A stretch of 21,434 nt of DNA. Source: a virus. Each line of letters begins with the position of its first letter. The stretch's first letter is position 1. Below the pieces are notes generated by a model that was not told the origin of the DNA, made no database searches, and was given only the letters and a program-made list of their open reading frames with translations. A program made the position numbers and the translations under genes. The stretch spans positions 1 through 21,434 of the IMG/VR virus record IMGVR_UViG_3300037071_000378; one strand, written 5' to 3'. Below, piece after piece: positions 7,519-14,386 of the stretch.

Positions 7519-8261
7519 ACGAACGCCTCGATAAAGTCGACGCTGGCCTGGTTGAAGGTCCAAGGTGCCACCGCCAGGTCCATCGAGGATGGTTTGCCGA
7601 GCCGCATCACGCAGCGCGGCCGGTCGAATTCCAGCGGCGTTGCCGGTGCCACCGCCTCGCGCAACGGCGGCATGAAGGTAATCTCGGCCAGCGTATCTTC
7701 GAGGTAATCCACCGTGGCGATTTCATAGAGCCGCCAGCCGACAATCGGATGCAGGATCGAAAAGCTTTCACCGCCGACCAGCGCGGCGGCAACGCTTATG
7801 TCGACGCGCAGCGTGGTCGAGCGTCGCGGATACACAAAGCCGTCGACATCGGCCGCCGCGATATCGATCCCCGACGTATAGTAGCCGGTGTCATCACTGT
7901 GCAGGGTACCGTCGCTGTGCGGCACGCCCGGCGCAAGCCCTTGCGGCACGCCCGCCGGCCACGGCCGGAACAGCGCGTCATTGCGCGGCACCACGAGCGG
8001 CACCACGCCGCCGTCGGCCACCTGGCGCACCGCCCGCCACAGCAAGGTCGCCGCGCGCTGCCGCTTGCGATCGGGCAACGTCGTGCCCTTGATGCCGGAT
8101 AGCTGGACGTCGGCCATGCTACAAATCCAGAACCCGCCGCCGTCACTGCGCGCCACCGAGGCCACCGACAGCGCGTTCTGCCCCGGCATGAACGCCACGC
8201 CGGCCAGGTTCCAAGAATGGCTGCGCTCGCGCAACAGCGCCCGCGGGAAGGCGATTGTCAT
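7515..8261 (-). CDS. Distal tail-like protein, 248 aa
   Basis: It starts at ATG 8261 (ATGA overlap with the tape measure). N-terminal residues place short strands around FPRALLRERSHSWNLAG. The middle has an acidic, Asp/Gly/Thr-rich loop region (SDGTLHSDDTGYYTSGIDIA), and the C-terminal part has ITFMPPLREAV followed by LEFDRPRCVMRL. Similar C-terminal patterns occur in hypothetical distal tail proteins of Rhizobiales phages. Its place straight after the tape measure matches the Dit / gp12 slot. This assignment depends mainly on position. Confidence 0.72.
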   Translation of the reverse strand: MTIAFPRALLRERSHSWNLAGVAFMPGQNALSVASVARSDGGGFWICSMADVQLSGIKGTTLPDRKRQRAATLLWRAVRQVADGGVVPLVVPRNDALFRPWPAGVPQGLAPGVPHSDGTLHSDDTGYYTSGIDIAAADVDGFVYPRRSTTLRVDISVAAALVGGESFSILHPIVGWRLYEIATVDYLEDTLAEITFMPPLREAVAPATPLEFDRPRCVMRLGKPSSMDLAVAPWTFNQASVDFIEAFV

Positions 8262-10237
8262 CGCATCACCCCGGTCGCCTGCAAGCTTTGCGCTGACGCA
8301 AACGCCCGCGCCTGGTTCTCGATCGAACGCGCATGCGTCGCCAGCACCGCCTGAATGCGAACCACGGTGCCGCTATCGGCGCCGGTGGCGTTGATGGCAT
8401 AATTGATATTCGTGACACCGCCGCCCGCACCTCGCCCCAATGCGCTGTTCGGTACCACCATGCCGGAGGCGCCCGGCACCATCAGTTCCGGCCCGGCCTC
8501 GCCGACCATATAGGGTTGCCCGGCATTGACCGGCCCGCCGGCCATCTTGCCTTGCAGCCCGAGGAACGACAGGAATGGATTGATGCCGCTCGCGCCCGGC
8601 GTGAACAATTGCATGATCGATGCATTGATCGCGGCTTTCGCCAGCGTCTTCAGCAGGCTTTGCAATACCTCATCGAGTTTCTTGCCCTCGATCACCGCAT
8701 CGGTGAACGCGGTCGAGATGGCCGAGCCTAGCACCTGGCTAGCTTGGTTCAGCCGGTTGATTTTGTCCTGTGCCTCGGCCTGGCGTCGCGCCGCTTCTCC
8801 GGATCGTTCCGCTAGCCGCTTCAACGACTCGGCATATTCACCGGTAGCGGTTTCGCCATCGCGCTCGGCTGCAGCGAGCAGCAACGCTTCGCTCCTCAGT
8901 CGTTCCTGCTCATATACTCCCTTGCCGGCCGCATCGGCGGCGGCTTCCTGCACCTTGATATGTTTTTCGAGCTGGTCGGTCTGCTTTTCCAGCGCGGTTG
9001 TCGCCTCCTCGGTTTCCTTGGGACCGCCGGTCGGCTTCGACTTATCGCCGCGCAGCAGGTTTTGGATTTCGGTGGCATGGCGTTGCGCCGCCGCAATCAT
9101 CGCCGGATTTTTCAGGCCCGAGGCCAATGCGGCTTGCGCCGGTCCTCCTACCGTGCCCGGCGTCAACTGCATTTCCGGCGGCAGTTGGGTATTGAGCCCG
9201 AGCTTGCCGGTCGCCTCGGTTAGCCTGGTCCAGAATGACGCCTTGCCCAGCTCCTCGATCTTGCCGCCCAGCTTCTCAAAGATGCCGAGCAGTTGCGTTG
9301 CCGCCGAAACGGTGGCGGCAACGTTCTGGTAAAAATTGACCCAGCTTTCATTATAGTCGAGGCCGAGTTTCAACAGTTCCCTTTGCAGCGGCACCCATCT
9401 ATCGGCGAGCAGTTTTTGCGCGGCATCGAGCCGGTTGGTGAGATCAACGGCGCGGTTGATATCGTCCTGGCTGACCAACTTGACCGCCTCGACGGCCTTG
9501 GCGCTTTCTAGCAGCCGGTCGAGATAGCCGGCATCGGCGCGCAGATTGTCGGCGACCTTTGAGCCGAATGCCTTTTCGGCAATGTCGAGCGCGGCCAGCC
9601 GCTCGCCCTTGTCGAGCATTTCGCGAATGATCTTGGCCGTCGCTTCCAGCTTGTCGGTATTGCCGATCGCGCCTTCGAACCCCTTGGTCGAAACGCCTTG
9701 TAGGTTGCCTGCTTCCTGCAATTCGACAATGCGCTTTTGCAAGTCGCTGCCGCCGAGCTTGCTTTTTGCCGCCTCGGCGAACCGGTTCAATGCCGCGGTG
9801 GCGTCATCGATCGACAGCTTGATCGCCTCGCCGCCCTTGACCCAGCGCTGAAAGAACTCGGCCGAGACGCCGGCAGCAGCAGCCTTCTCCTGCGTCTTGA
9901 CAAATTCCTCGATCTTCGCCCTCGCAAACTCGGTGATGGCGCCGATCGCTTCGAAGGTACCGACCACCGCCGCGATCGGCAATGCTACCCTGGTAAACCC
10001 CAGCATTGCCTTGCCGAGTAGACCGGATTGATAGGCCGCCTTGGCTAACTCCTTAGAGAACAGGCCGAGTAACGGAAGGCCGGTTTGCAATCCCTTCAGC
10101 GTCAGTTCGGCATTTAGCTTGATCAGCTCCTTTGTTGCCTGCTTGACGGCCATCTGGGTGATGCGACCCAGCTCGCCCATCTGCTGCTCGAACTGTTGCG
10201 TATTGACCGAGATCGGAATACGCAGTGACGGCGCCAT
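8258..10237 (-). CDS. Tape measure protein
   Basis: At 659 residues this is the second-longest gene here and sits directly after the chaperone block. It is mainly helical with coiled-coil stretches throughout. It has an N-terminal segment of alternating hydrophobic residues and a membrane-like segment near residues 78-100 (LGFTRVALPIAAVVGTFEAIG), as expected of a protein that enters the host membrane during ejection. The C-terminal GGPVNAGQPYMVGEAGPELM motif (about 568-587), followed by VPGASGMVVPN, is characteristic of lambda-H-type tape measures. If the common rule of about 0.15 nm per residue holds, the tail would be about 100 nm. The stop overlaps the next gene (ATGA). Confidence 0.9.
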   Translation of the reverse strand: MAPSLRIPISVNTQQFEQQMGELGRITQMAVKQATKELIKLNAELTLKGLQTGLPLLGLFSKELAKAAYQSGLLGKAMLGFTRVALPIAAVVGTFEAIGAITEFARAKIEEFVKTQEKAAAAGVSAEFFQRWVKGGEAIKLSIDDATAALNRFAEAAKSKLGGSDLQKRIVELQEAGNLQGVSTKGFEGAIGNTDKLEATAKIIREMLDKGERLAALDIAEKAFGSKVADNLRADAGYLDRLLESAKAVEAVKLVSQDDINRAVDLTNRLDAAQKLLADRWVPLQRELLKLGLDYNESWVNFYQNVAATVSAATQLLGIFEKLGGKIEELGKASFWTRLTEATGKLGLNTQLPPEMQLTPGTVGGPAQAALASGLKNPAMIAAAQRHATEIQNLLRGDKSKPTGGPKETEEATTALEKQTDQLEKHIKVQEAAADAAGKGVYEQERLRSEALLLAAAERDGETATGEYAESLKRLAERSGEAARRQAEAQDKINRLNQASQVLGSAISTAFTDAVIEGKKLDEVLQSLLKTLAKAAINASIMQLFTPGASGINPFLSFLGLQGKMAGGPVNAGQPYMVGEAGPELMVPGASGMVVPNSALGRGAGGGVTNINYAINATGADSGTVVRIQAVLATHARSIENQARAFASAQSLQATGVMR

Positions 10238-10240
10238 ACG

Positions 10241-10630
10241 CTAGCCTTTCAAAACTTGTTCGACGGCATCATTGATGGCGCGCGCGATCTCGTCGCGGTG
10301 CGCGCGATAGGTGGTCCAGAAAAACGGTTGTGCGGATAGCTTGCTGGTGCCGAACTCGACGGCCAGGGAATAGTCGTATTGGCCACCCGCGCCGCGCTCG
10401 CTCGTGGTGGTCGTCTCGCCGCCGGCCGTAACGATCAGCTCCAACGTGTTGCGGCCACGCCGTACCTTGACGCTGTCGCGCAAGCGTCCGGTCTTGACCG
10501 GCGCCGCCGCCTTGATCGCCTCGGCCAGCCCGTCGGCCTGCTCCTTGATCACCGTCACCAGCTCGCGTTTCAGCTTGAACGAAAGGTTCTTGAAGTAGCT
10601 CTGTAGTTCCTCGTCACCCTGCTCGGCCAT
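10241..10630 (-). CDS. HK97 gp10-like protein (neck/tail component)
   Basis: The 129-residue product is a clear HK97-gp10 family member: a helical N-terminus (YFKNLSFKLKRELVTVIKEQADGLAEAIKAAAP), the hallmark APVKTGRLRDSVKVRRG, then YSLAVEFGTSKLSAQPFFWTTYRAHR and a C-terminal helix. In this family the protein joins tail and head or acts at the head-proximal end of the tail. The usual place is between adaptor and DUF3168 genes; here it lies between the chaperone and the tape measure. The start is ATG 10630, 17 bases upstream of the frameshifted chaperone's stop, and it ends 3 bases before the tape measure start. Confidence 0.87.
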   Translation of the reverse strand: MAEQGDEELQSYFKNLSFKLKRELVTVIKEQADGLAEAIKAAAPVKTGRLRDSVKVRRGRNTLELIVTAGGETTTTSERGAGGQYDYSLAVEFGTSKLSAQPFFWTTYRAHRDEIARAINDAVEQVLKG

Positions 10631-11233
10631 TCATCTGCCGCGCTTCGAGTTCGGCGCTGGCCTCGACCATGCGTTCGAATTCGATATCGTCCGGCGCCTC
10701 CGGTTTCGGCGCGGAACCATGCACCCGGTTCCAGCCGTCGACCATCGCAGCGAACTGCCAGAGTGAACAGCGGTCGACGTCATGCGGGGCAAAGCCTATT
10801 GCAGCCCCGGTGCCGTAGATCGCGGCGAAACTGATCCGGTCGGCGTCGCCATCTCGTCGGCCGGACCATTTTTTCCCACCGGTTCCTCGGTCTCGGCTGG
10901 CGTCAATGCCGACAGCAATACCCGGTAGGCGATCACCTCGGCCGATAACAGCATGCCGGGCGGCTCGACAAACCGCTTGATCAAGACAAGTGCGCGATCG
11001 CCTTTCATGCCACCGCCGATCAGGCCGAGCCGGATGATTTCGCGCACCGTATCCGGCCAGCCATTGCCGCCTTGTAGGGTATTGAGCAGATCGACCGGCC
11101 CGATGATCGGCGCCCCGATCGAAAGCCGTGGCCGATTGACCGCCTCATACAGTTCGCGCATTTCGCCGATCGCGAGCCGGAATTTATATTCCTCGCCGCC
11201 CCATTCGATCATGACCGAACCGTCAACGCTCAT
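10614..11233 (-). CDS. Tail assembly chaperone, -1 frameshifted form (gpGT analogue)
   Basis: After slipping at 10877-10868 the ribosome enters a frame open for 85 codons, to TGA at 10614-10616, giving a 206-residue fusion. The extension begins KWSGRRDGDADRISFAAIYG and contains DVDRCSLWQFAAMVDGWNRV, a core typical of the second tail chaperone in related phages, which recognises a helical D-x-x-x-x-(S/T)-x-x-x-(F/L) pattern. Between the slip site and codon 43 of this frame there is no ATG, GTG, TTG or CTG, so a separate start cannot make the full domain. This favours programmed frameshifting over a separate gene. Its end overlaps the next gene by 17 bases. Confidence 0.82.
10796..11233 (-). 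CDS. Tail assembly chaperone, unshifted form (GTA gp10-like, gpG analogue)
   Basis: The 145-residue zero-frame product starts at ATG 11233. It has the sequence signature of the chaperone family found in gene transfer agents and related phages (Phage_TAC_11): YKFRLAIGEMREL near the N-terminus, and IRLGLIGGG with a following Ala/Leu-rich helix in the middle. The last 24 residues after the frameshift site (beyond G120-K121) are low-complexity Pro/Ser/Thr, as expected of a zero-frame tail beyond a slip site. In lambda the G protein coats the tape measure with GT. Confidence 0.88.
   Translation of the reverse strand: MSVDGSVMIEWGGEEYKFRLAIGEMRELYEAVNRPRLSIGAPIIGPVDLLNTLQGGNGWPDTVREIIRLGLIGGGMKGDRALVLIKRFVEPPGMLLSAEVIAYRVLLSALTPAETEEPVGKNGPADEMATPTGSVSPRSTAPGLQ
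10838..10867 (-). other. Possible stimulatory hairpin after the frameshift site
   Basis: GGTC(C)GGC and GCCGACC form a seven-pair stem with one bulged C and a 15-base loop. It lies directly downstream of the slippery sequence. The spacer (0-3 bases) is shorter than the 5-9 usual in stimulatory elements, so it may be incidental in such GC-rich DNA. Confidence 0.3.
10868..10877 (-). other. -1 programmed ribosomal frameshift site
   Basis: In the zero frame the minus strand reads GTG GGA AAA AAT. This holds two overlapping slippery heptamers of the X XXY YYZ form, G GGA AAA (10877-10871) and A AAA AAT (10874-10868). Lambda uses the closely similar G GGA AAG in its G-GT genes. A hairpin, GGTC(C)GGC with GCCGACC, spans 10867-10838 with a 15-base loop and begins 3 bases after the first heptamer and 0 after the second; this spacing is shorter than usual, so a stimulatory role is uncertain. 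Confidence 0.82.
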
Positions 11234-11667
11234 GGGATCACCACCGGCACTACCGCGCCATCGCTGACGATATTAACCGCCATCTGGACCTTGTTGCCGC
11301 GCTCGGCGGTGATCGCGAGTTCCTGCAATTTCGCCGGCATGGTCCAGGCAAATTCCGCCGGCGTGCCGAGTTCAATTTTGATGTTCCTGGTTTCGCCCGC
11401 GTTCCACCAGTCCTCCCAGGTCGCATAGCTTTCCTGCGCCACCACACCGGCGCCGGCAATCGCGCCCTGGTAGGAGACGACGTCGCGGCCGAGCCACGAC
11501 GGCGCGTCGGGGTCATCGCAATCCGGAATGTTGGTGTCGTTAAGGTTGGCTGTTCGCGTCAGTCCTTTTGACGTGAGGCCACAAGGATCGGTGAATACTT
11601 CTGGCGACGCGCCGTCGCCGATTTTCACCAGGAATTTCGAGAACGGATAGGTGGTGGCTTGGGTCAT
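11230..11667 (-). CDS. Major tail tube protein
   Basis: The start is ATG 11667 (MTQATTYPFSKFLVKIGDG) with TTGGAG upstream; the frame is open farther but crosses the terminator hairpin. The 145-residue product has the tail tube arrangement: an opening strand FLVKIGDGASPEVFTDPCGLTSKGL, a NLNDTNIPDCDDPD loop of the type that in gene-transfer-agent and related tail tubes follows a conserved D-x-x-D, a W-containing middle (ATWEDWWNAGE) and a C-terminal Val-rich strand pair. It should polymerise in many copies to form the tail tube. It overlaps the chaperone gene by ATGA. Confidence 0.87.
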   Translation of the reverse strand: MTQATTYPFSKFLVKIGDGASPEVFTDPCGLTSKGLTRTANLNDTNIPDCDDPDAPSWLGRDVVSYQGAIAGAGVVAQESYATWEDWWNAGETRNIKIELGTPAEFAWTMPAKLQELAITAERGNKVQMAVNIVSDGAVVPVVIP

Positions 11668-11680
11668 TGTCGTTTGCTCC

Positions 11681-11710
11681 AATAAAAAACCCGCCGGGTT
11701 AAGGGCGGGT
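11681..11710 (-). terminator. Rho-independent terminator-like hairpin between tail terminator and tail tube genes
   Basis: On the minus strand, ACCCGCC (11710-11704) pairs perfectly with GGCGGGT (11695-11689) across an 8-base loop CTTAACCC, and TTTTTTATT follows. It lies in the 68-base gap between two coding regions, and the ribosome binding site (GGAG) of the tail tube gene begins only a few bases after the T-run. It either reduces read-through from head to tail genes or protects the 5' end of a processed tail message. I see no convincing promoter between it and the tail tube start. Confidence 0.72.
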
Positions 11711-11735
11711 CGGTTGCTGGTAATGGTGACGGCGC

Positions 11736-12143
11736 TTAGGTCGGCTCGGTCCAGGCGTGAACGGTGACAACGGCATGCGCGGTGATGCCGTCGGGGTCTC
11801 GCAAGTATTGGGTTTGCTCGATCGACAATTCTATCAGTCGCTGGCCATCTAGCGCGATCTCGATCCGGTCGAGGTCGGCGGCAATCGCGGTCCCGAGCTG
11901 CTTTACAGCTACGGTGTCCGGCCCGGCGGCCCAGCCGTCGAGCGTCACGAACGCCTCGCCGCCGTCGAGACAATCGCCATGTTCCGGCAGCATTTGGAAC
12001 GGCCCGAAACTCACGTACGGTTTAGCCGCGCCGCCCGGCACCGCGTCATAGATGCGCCCCGATACCAGCGTGCCGGTCTCGCCGGCCTTCAGCGTCGAGA
12101 CAATGGCTTTCTGCAATTGCAACGAGGGATCGGAATAACTCAT
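11736..12143 (-). CDS. Tail terminator / tail completion protein (DUF3168 family)
   Basis: This 135-residue product matches the DUF3168 (gp17/gpU-like) layout: an N-terminal helix (PSLQLQKAIVSTLKA), then GRIYDAVPGGAAKPYVSFGPFQ, then DGGEAFVTLDGWA, and a final strand with ITAHAVVTVHAW. Members cap the tail tube where it meets the head and set tail length during assembly. Start ATG 12143 overlaps the adaptor stop (ATGA). It is the last gene before the hairpin at 11681-11710, so it ends the head-neck segment. Confidence 0.88.
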   Translation of the reverse strand: MSYSDPSLQLQKAIVSTLKAGETGTLVSGRIYDAVPGGAAKPYVSFGPFQMLPEHGDCLDGGEAFVTLDGWAAGPDTVAVKQLGTAIAADLDRIEIALDGQRLIELSIEQTQYLRDPDGITAHAVVTVHAWTEPT

Positions 12144-12514
12144 ACCGCCACCCCGGTTTCGGCCAGCATGTCGATATAGAACCCGTGCGCGCCATCGCCG
12201 AGCAGCGGGTCAATCGCGGTGCGGATATTGTATTCCTTGCCGGCCTGGTCGGTGGCTTTCCAGTCAGTGGTAATACGTTTGGTGTCCGGCGACTTCCTTA
12301 CCCGGATCACCACCGGTTGCCGGCCGGCCAATCGCGCGGCGTCAACCGCCTCGCCGCCGAGCCGTGGAAAGATGCCGGCGAACACCGTGCAGCGATCAAC
12401 CCACCCGGTTGACGGGTTGCCATATTCGTCCTGCGTCGTATTACGCTCGGCGAACGTCACGCGATGGCGCAACGTGCCGGCGCCGTCGTTAACGGCAGCA
12501 AGACCGGAAGGCAT
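12140..12514 (-). CDS. Head-tail adaptor (SPP1 gp16 / phage head-tail joining family)
   Basis: The 124-residue product has the family hallmark near the N-terminus, LRHRVTFAERNTTQDEYGNPSTGW, where an R-V-T/I strand is followed by a D-x-x-G-x-x-x-x-G-W turn. The middle carries the usual Arg-rich loop (AARLAGRQPVVIRVRKSPD) and the domain ends with a beta region. These proteins form the stopper or adaptor ring between connector and tail. The start ATG 12514 is 4 bases after the TAA of the previous gene, and the gene ends in an ATGA overlap with the tail terminator gene. Confidence 0.88.
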   Translation of the reverse strand: MPSGLAAVNDGAGTLRHRVTFAERNTTQDEYGNPSTGWVDRCTVFAGIFPRLGGEAVDAARLAGRQPVVIRVRKSPDTKRITTDWKATDQAGKEYNIRTAIDPLLGDGAHGFYIDMLAETGVAV

Positions 12515-12517
12515 TTT

Positions 12518-12931
12518 TTACAGCGTGACGCCAGGCGCCTGGATATCCACCGCAAGCACGGTGGTCGATTTTGCCAGCCCGATCAGGCAGACATTCATCC
12601 CGGAAACCACGTCGGCCCGCGGACAGATGGTGCCGGTCGCCGCCGTCGACAGAAAGTAATCGGTACCGGCGACCACGGTGGCGCCGATCGTGATATCTCC
12701 CGAGGTTAACAGATTGATCGGCTGGTTCAACGCCGCATTGTTCAGCGCAATGCCAGCCGGCCGCCGCGCGTTGACGTCGGTGGCGTTGTTATCGCACAAC
12801 AGATATTTGCCGGTCACGCTATCCTTGTAAATCAACTGCCCGGCGGTGATGGCAACGCCGGCGGTGCCGGATGCGCGTTGGGCATTGGCGCCAGCGATGA
12901 CGTTGGCCGGAACGATGGTTAGATCAACCAT
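12518..12931 (-). CDS. Probable capsid decoration/stabilisation protein, 137 aa
   Basis: The start is ATG 12931, with AGGAG nine bases upstream, one of the clearest ribosome binding sites in the window; the longer frame to 13009 is not supported by its composition. The product is a small, Ala/Gly/Thr/Val-rich, beta-barrel-like protein with a repeated pattern of strand, ITAGQLIY, PAGIALNNA, SGDITIGATVVAGTDYF and a final LIGLAKST strand. This resembles DUF2190-type or head-decoration proteins that bind capsid trimers. The assignment rests on pattern and position, so it is moderate. A strong ribosome binding site fits a protein needed in many copies. Confidence 0.7.
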   Translation of the reverse strand: MVDLTIVPANVIAGANAQRASGTAGVAITAGQLIYKDSVTGKYLLCDNNATDVNARRPAGIALNNAALNQPINLLTSGDITIGATVVAGTDYFLSTAATGTICPRADVVSGMNVCLIGLAKSTTVLAVDIQAPGVTL

Positions 12932-13158
12932 GGCTTGTTTCTCCTGTTGCGTAGCGGGTCGGGAAAGGCGTGGCGTGCATCCCTCGTCAAATAGCTGCCG
13001 GCCGCACAAGGGGCAATGATGCGGCCGGCGCCCGCGCGCTCGATCTCGATCGCAGCGAGTTCAAGCACGCGGGCATAGGTAATGCCGGCATGAAACCGCA
13101 CCGTCCGGCGCGGGTGCGGGTGATAGTCGAAGTCACGAAACAGATAGACGGTTTTCAC
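12919..13158 (-). CDS. Small head-module protein, 79 aa
   Basis: I chose the GTG start at 13158, giving a GTGA overlap with the connector stop and a good GGAAG ribosome binding site eight bases upstream. The in-frame ATG at 13200 would overlap the connector by 46 bases and adds residues that look like shadow. The product begins MKTVYLFRDFDYHPHPRRTV, with a compact beta start and then a helix (ARVLELAAIEIERAGAG). Small proteins with this layout often sit between connector and adaptor in related phages. The function is unknown; a minor head or neck role is inferred. Its last 13 bases overlap the next gene. Confidence 0.72.
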   Translation of the reverse strand: MKTVYLFRDFDYHPHPRRTVRFHAGITYARVLELAAIEIERAGAGRIIAPCAAGSYLTRDARHAFPDPLRNRRNKPWLI

Positions 13159-13703
13159 AAACGTGGCTTCCAATATTGCGAAACCACGTCGAGCATCCAT
13201 CCCGGCGTCTGTGCCTCGCTGCCGGCTACCAGTATTTCGCGATGTTCATACAGATGCGCGGTATAGCGCAGCACGATGTCTGATATCCCCGGATCGAGCG
13301 CGGCGGCAGAAGCGGTGCCGCTTGGGATCGTGATCGTCAGCCCAGCTGCATAGGAACCCACCAGCGTATTGATCTCGACACCGTGTACGGTCTCGGTCCC
13401 GATTTCATAGGCGCTGGTAACATCGTCGCCCTCGATCGCGGCGGTCCAGCTATTGACCGGCGACACCGGCACCGGCGCGCAGCCATAGTACGGCGAGAAT
13501 TCTTTTTGTGCCGGCTTCCACAGATAGGTGACCGGATTAACCGACACGCCGGTGACGCGCTCAAACCACGCAATCGCCCGCGCGATCGTGGTAGATATGG
13601 CGTGATCGTCCCAGGTGCCATCTACCCGCAGATGTGACTTGGCGGCCGATAACAGCCCGGCCGGCAACACCACCAGATCGAGCCCGGTCTTTCGGATGGT
13701 CAC
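13155..13703 (-). CDS. Head-tail connector protein (HK97 gp6-like)
   Basis: The 182-residue product starts at ATG 13703 with an ATGA overlap with the gene before it. The helical N-terminal half (AKSHLRVDGTWDDHAISTTIARAIAWFERVTG) is characteristic of the phage gp6-like connector family, where residues such as HLR and DD recur. After a beta-rich middle, the C-terminus returns to helix with AHLYEHRE, the usual family ending, followed by an aromatic tail (VVSQYWKPRL). Such proteins form a ring below the portal that joins head and tail. It ends in a GTGA overlap with the next gene. Confidence 0.88.
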   Translation of the reverse strand: MTIRKTGLDLVVLPAGLLSAAKSHLRVDGTWDDHAISTTIARAIAWFERVTGVSVNPVTYLWKPAQKEFSPYYGCAPVPVSPVNSWTAAIEGDDVTSAYEIGTETVHGVEINTLVGSYAAGLTITIPSGTASAAALDPGISDIVLRYTAHLYEHREILVAGSEAQTPGWMLDVVSQYWKPRL

Positions 13704-14386
13704 GCCGCCGCCTCCAACATGAATTCTTTACGCACGCCATCGGTCAGCACGAATACCAAGACGCCGTTGTCGATCAGGATATCGGCGATGCCACGGCCGG
13801 CCGGCCCAGCCACGCCTGGCAATCCCCGCTCGCCGCGGTCGCCCTTGATGCTCTCGCCCGGTATGCCTTTGTCGCCCTTGACGCCCTTCGCGCTCAACAT
13901 CCAGCCGTCACCCGGCAACGGGCCCGGATCATCCACGATCGCGCGCCATTCCGAACCGTTGTGCGCCACCACATCCATCGCGCGGTATTGCATCTCGGCA
14001 TTCCAGCGCCCGAGCGCGCGGCCGGTATAGGCGGCCTCGCCGCGTTCTCCGCGATCCCCAGGCGGTCCGGCGGGTCCGGCTTCCCCTGGTAGCCCTGGCG
14101 GCCCCGGCTCGCCCTGCGGCCCCGGCTGGCCGCCCTGGCCGGGCTCTCCGGATAGCCCTGGCGCGCCGTCCTTGCCGTCGATGCCGTCGCGGCCCGCTGC
14201 GCCGTCTAATCCGCGCTCGCCGGCCGGTCCCGGCTGCCGGATGACATTGCCATATTCATCAATCAATTCCTTGAGCCGCACCAGTTCGGCGGTCACCTCG
14301 CCCAGCGCCGCCGCGCGGTTCTTTTCTTCGCCAACGATGATTTCCGCGACAGCGCGCAGCAAAGCGCGATCAGGCAGCACGGACAT
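13700..14386 (-). CDS. Collagen-like phage protein with carbohydrate-binding-like insert
   Basis: I place the start at ATG 14386 (MSVLPDRALLRAV), 17 bases inside the end of the portal gene; the upstream extension is Arg-rich shadow. Of 228 residues, 1-50 form a charged helix that may trimerise. Gly occurs at every third residue from 53 to 116 (22 Gly-X-Y triplets). Residues about 120-165 look like a CBM5/12 (chitin-binding type 3) module: W128, Y134, D138-VV, G144-S-E-W147 and PGDGW at 158-162. A second, interrupted collagen run spans 168-199 and a short beta domain ends the protein. Collagen-like proteins are common in phage fibres, but this one is encoded between portal and connector, so a head or neck fibre binding host glycans is one possibility. 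Confidence 0.85.
   Translation of the reverse strand: MSVLPDRALLRAVAEIIVGEEKNRAAALGEVTAELVRLKELIDEYGNVIRQPGPAGERGLDGAAGRDGIDGKDGAPGLSGEPGQGGQPGPQGEPGPPGLPGEAGPAGPPGDRGERGEAAYTGRALGRWNAEMQYRAMDVVAHNGSEWRAIVDDPGPLPGDGWMLSAKGVKGDKGIPGESIKGDRGERGLPGVAGPAGRGIADILIDNGVLVFVLTDGVRKEFMLEAAA

Noticed and set aside
8526-9332. Plus-strand frame of 268 residues under the tape measure gene
   Set aside because: Long antisense frames are expected in GC-rich coding DNA. The composition is Ser/Pro/Ala-biased without domain signals, and the minus-strand tape measure motifs are clear.
13159-13200. ATG start at 13200 for the 79-aa gene
   Set aside because: It would overlap the connector by 46 bases, whereas GTG 13158 gives a GTGA overlap and a good GGAAG ribosome binding site.
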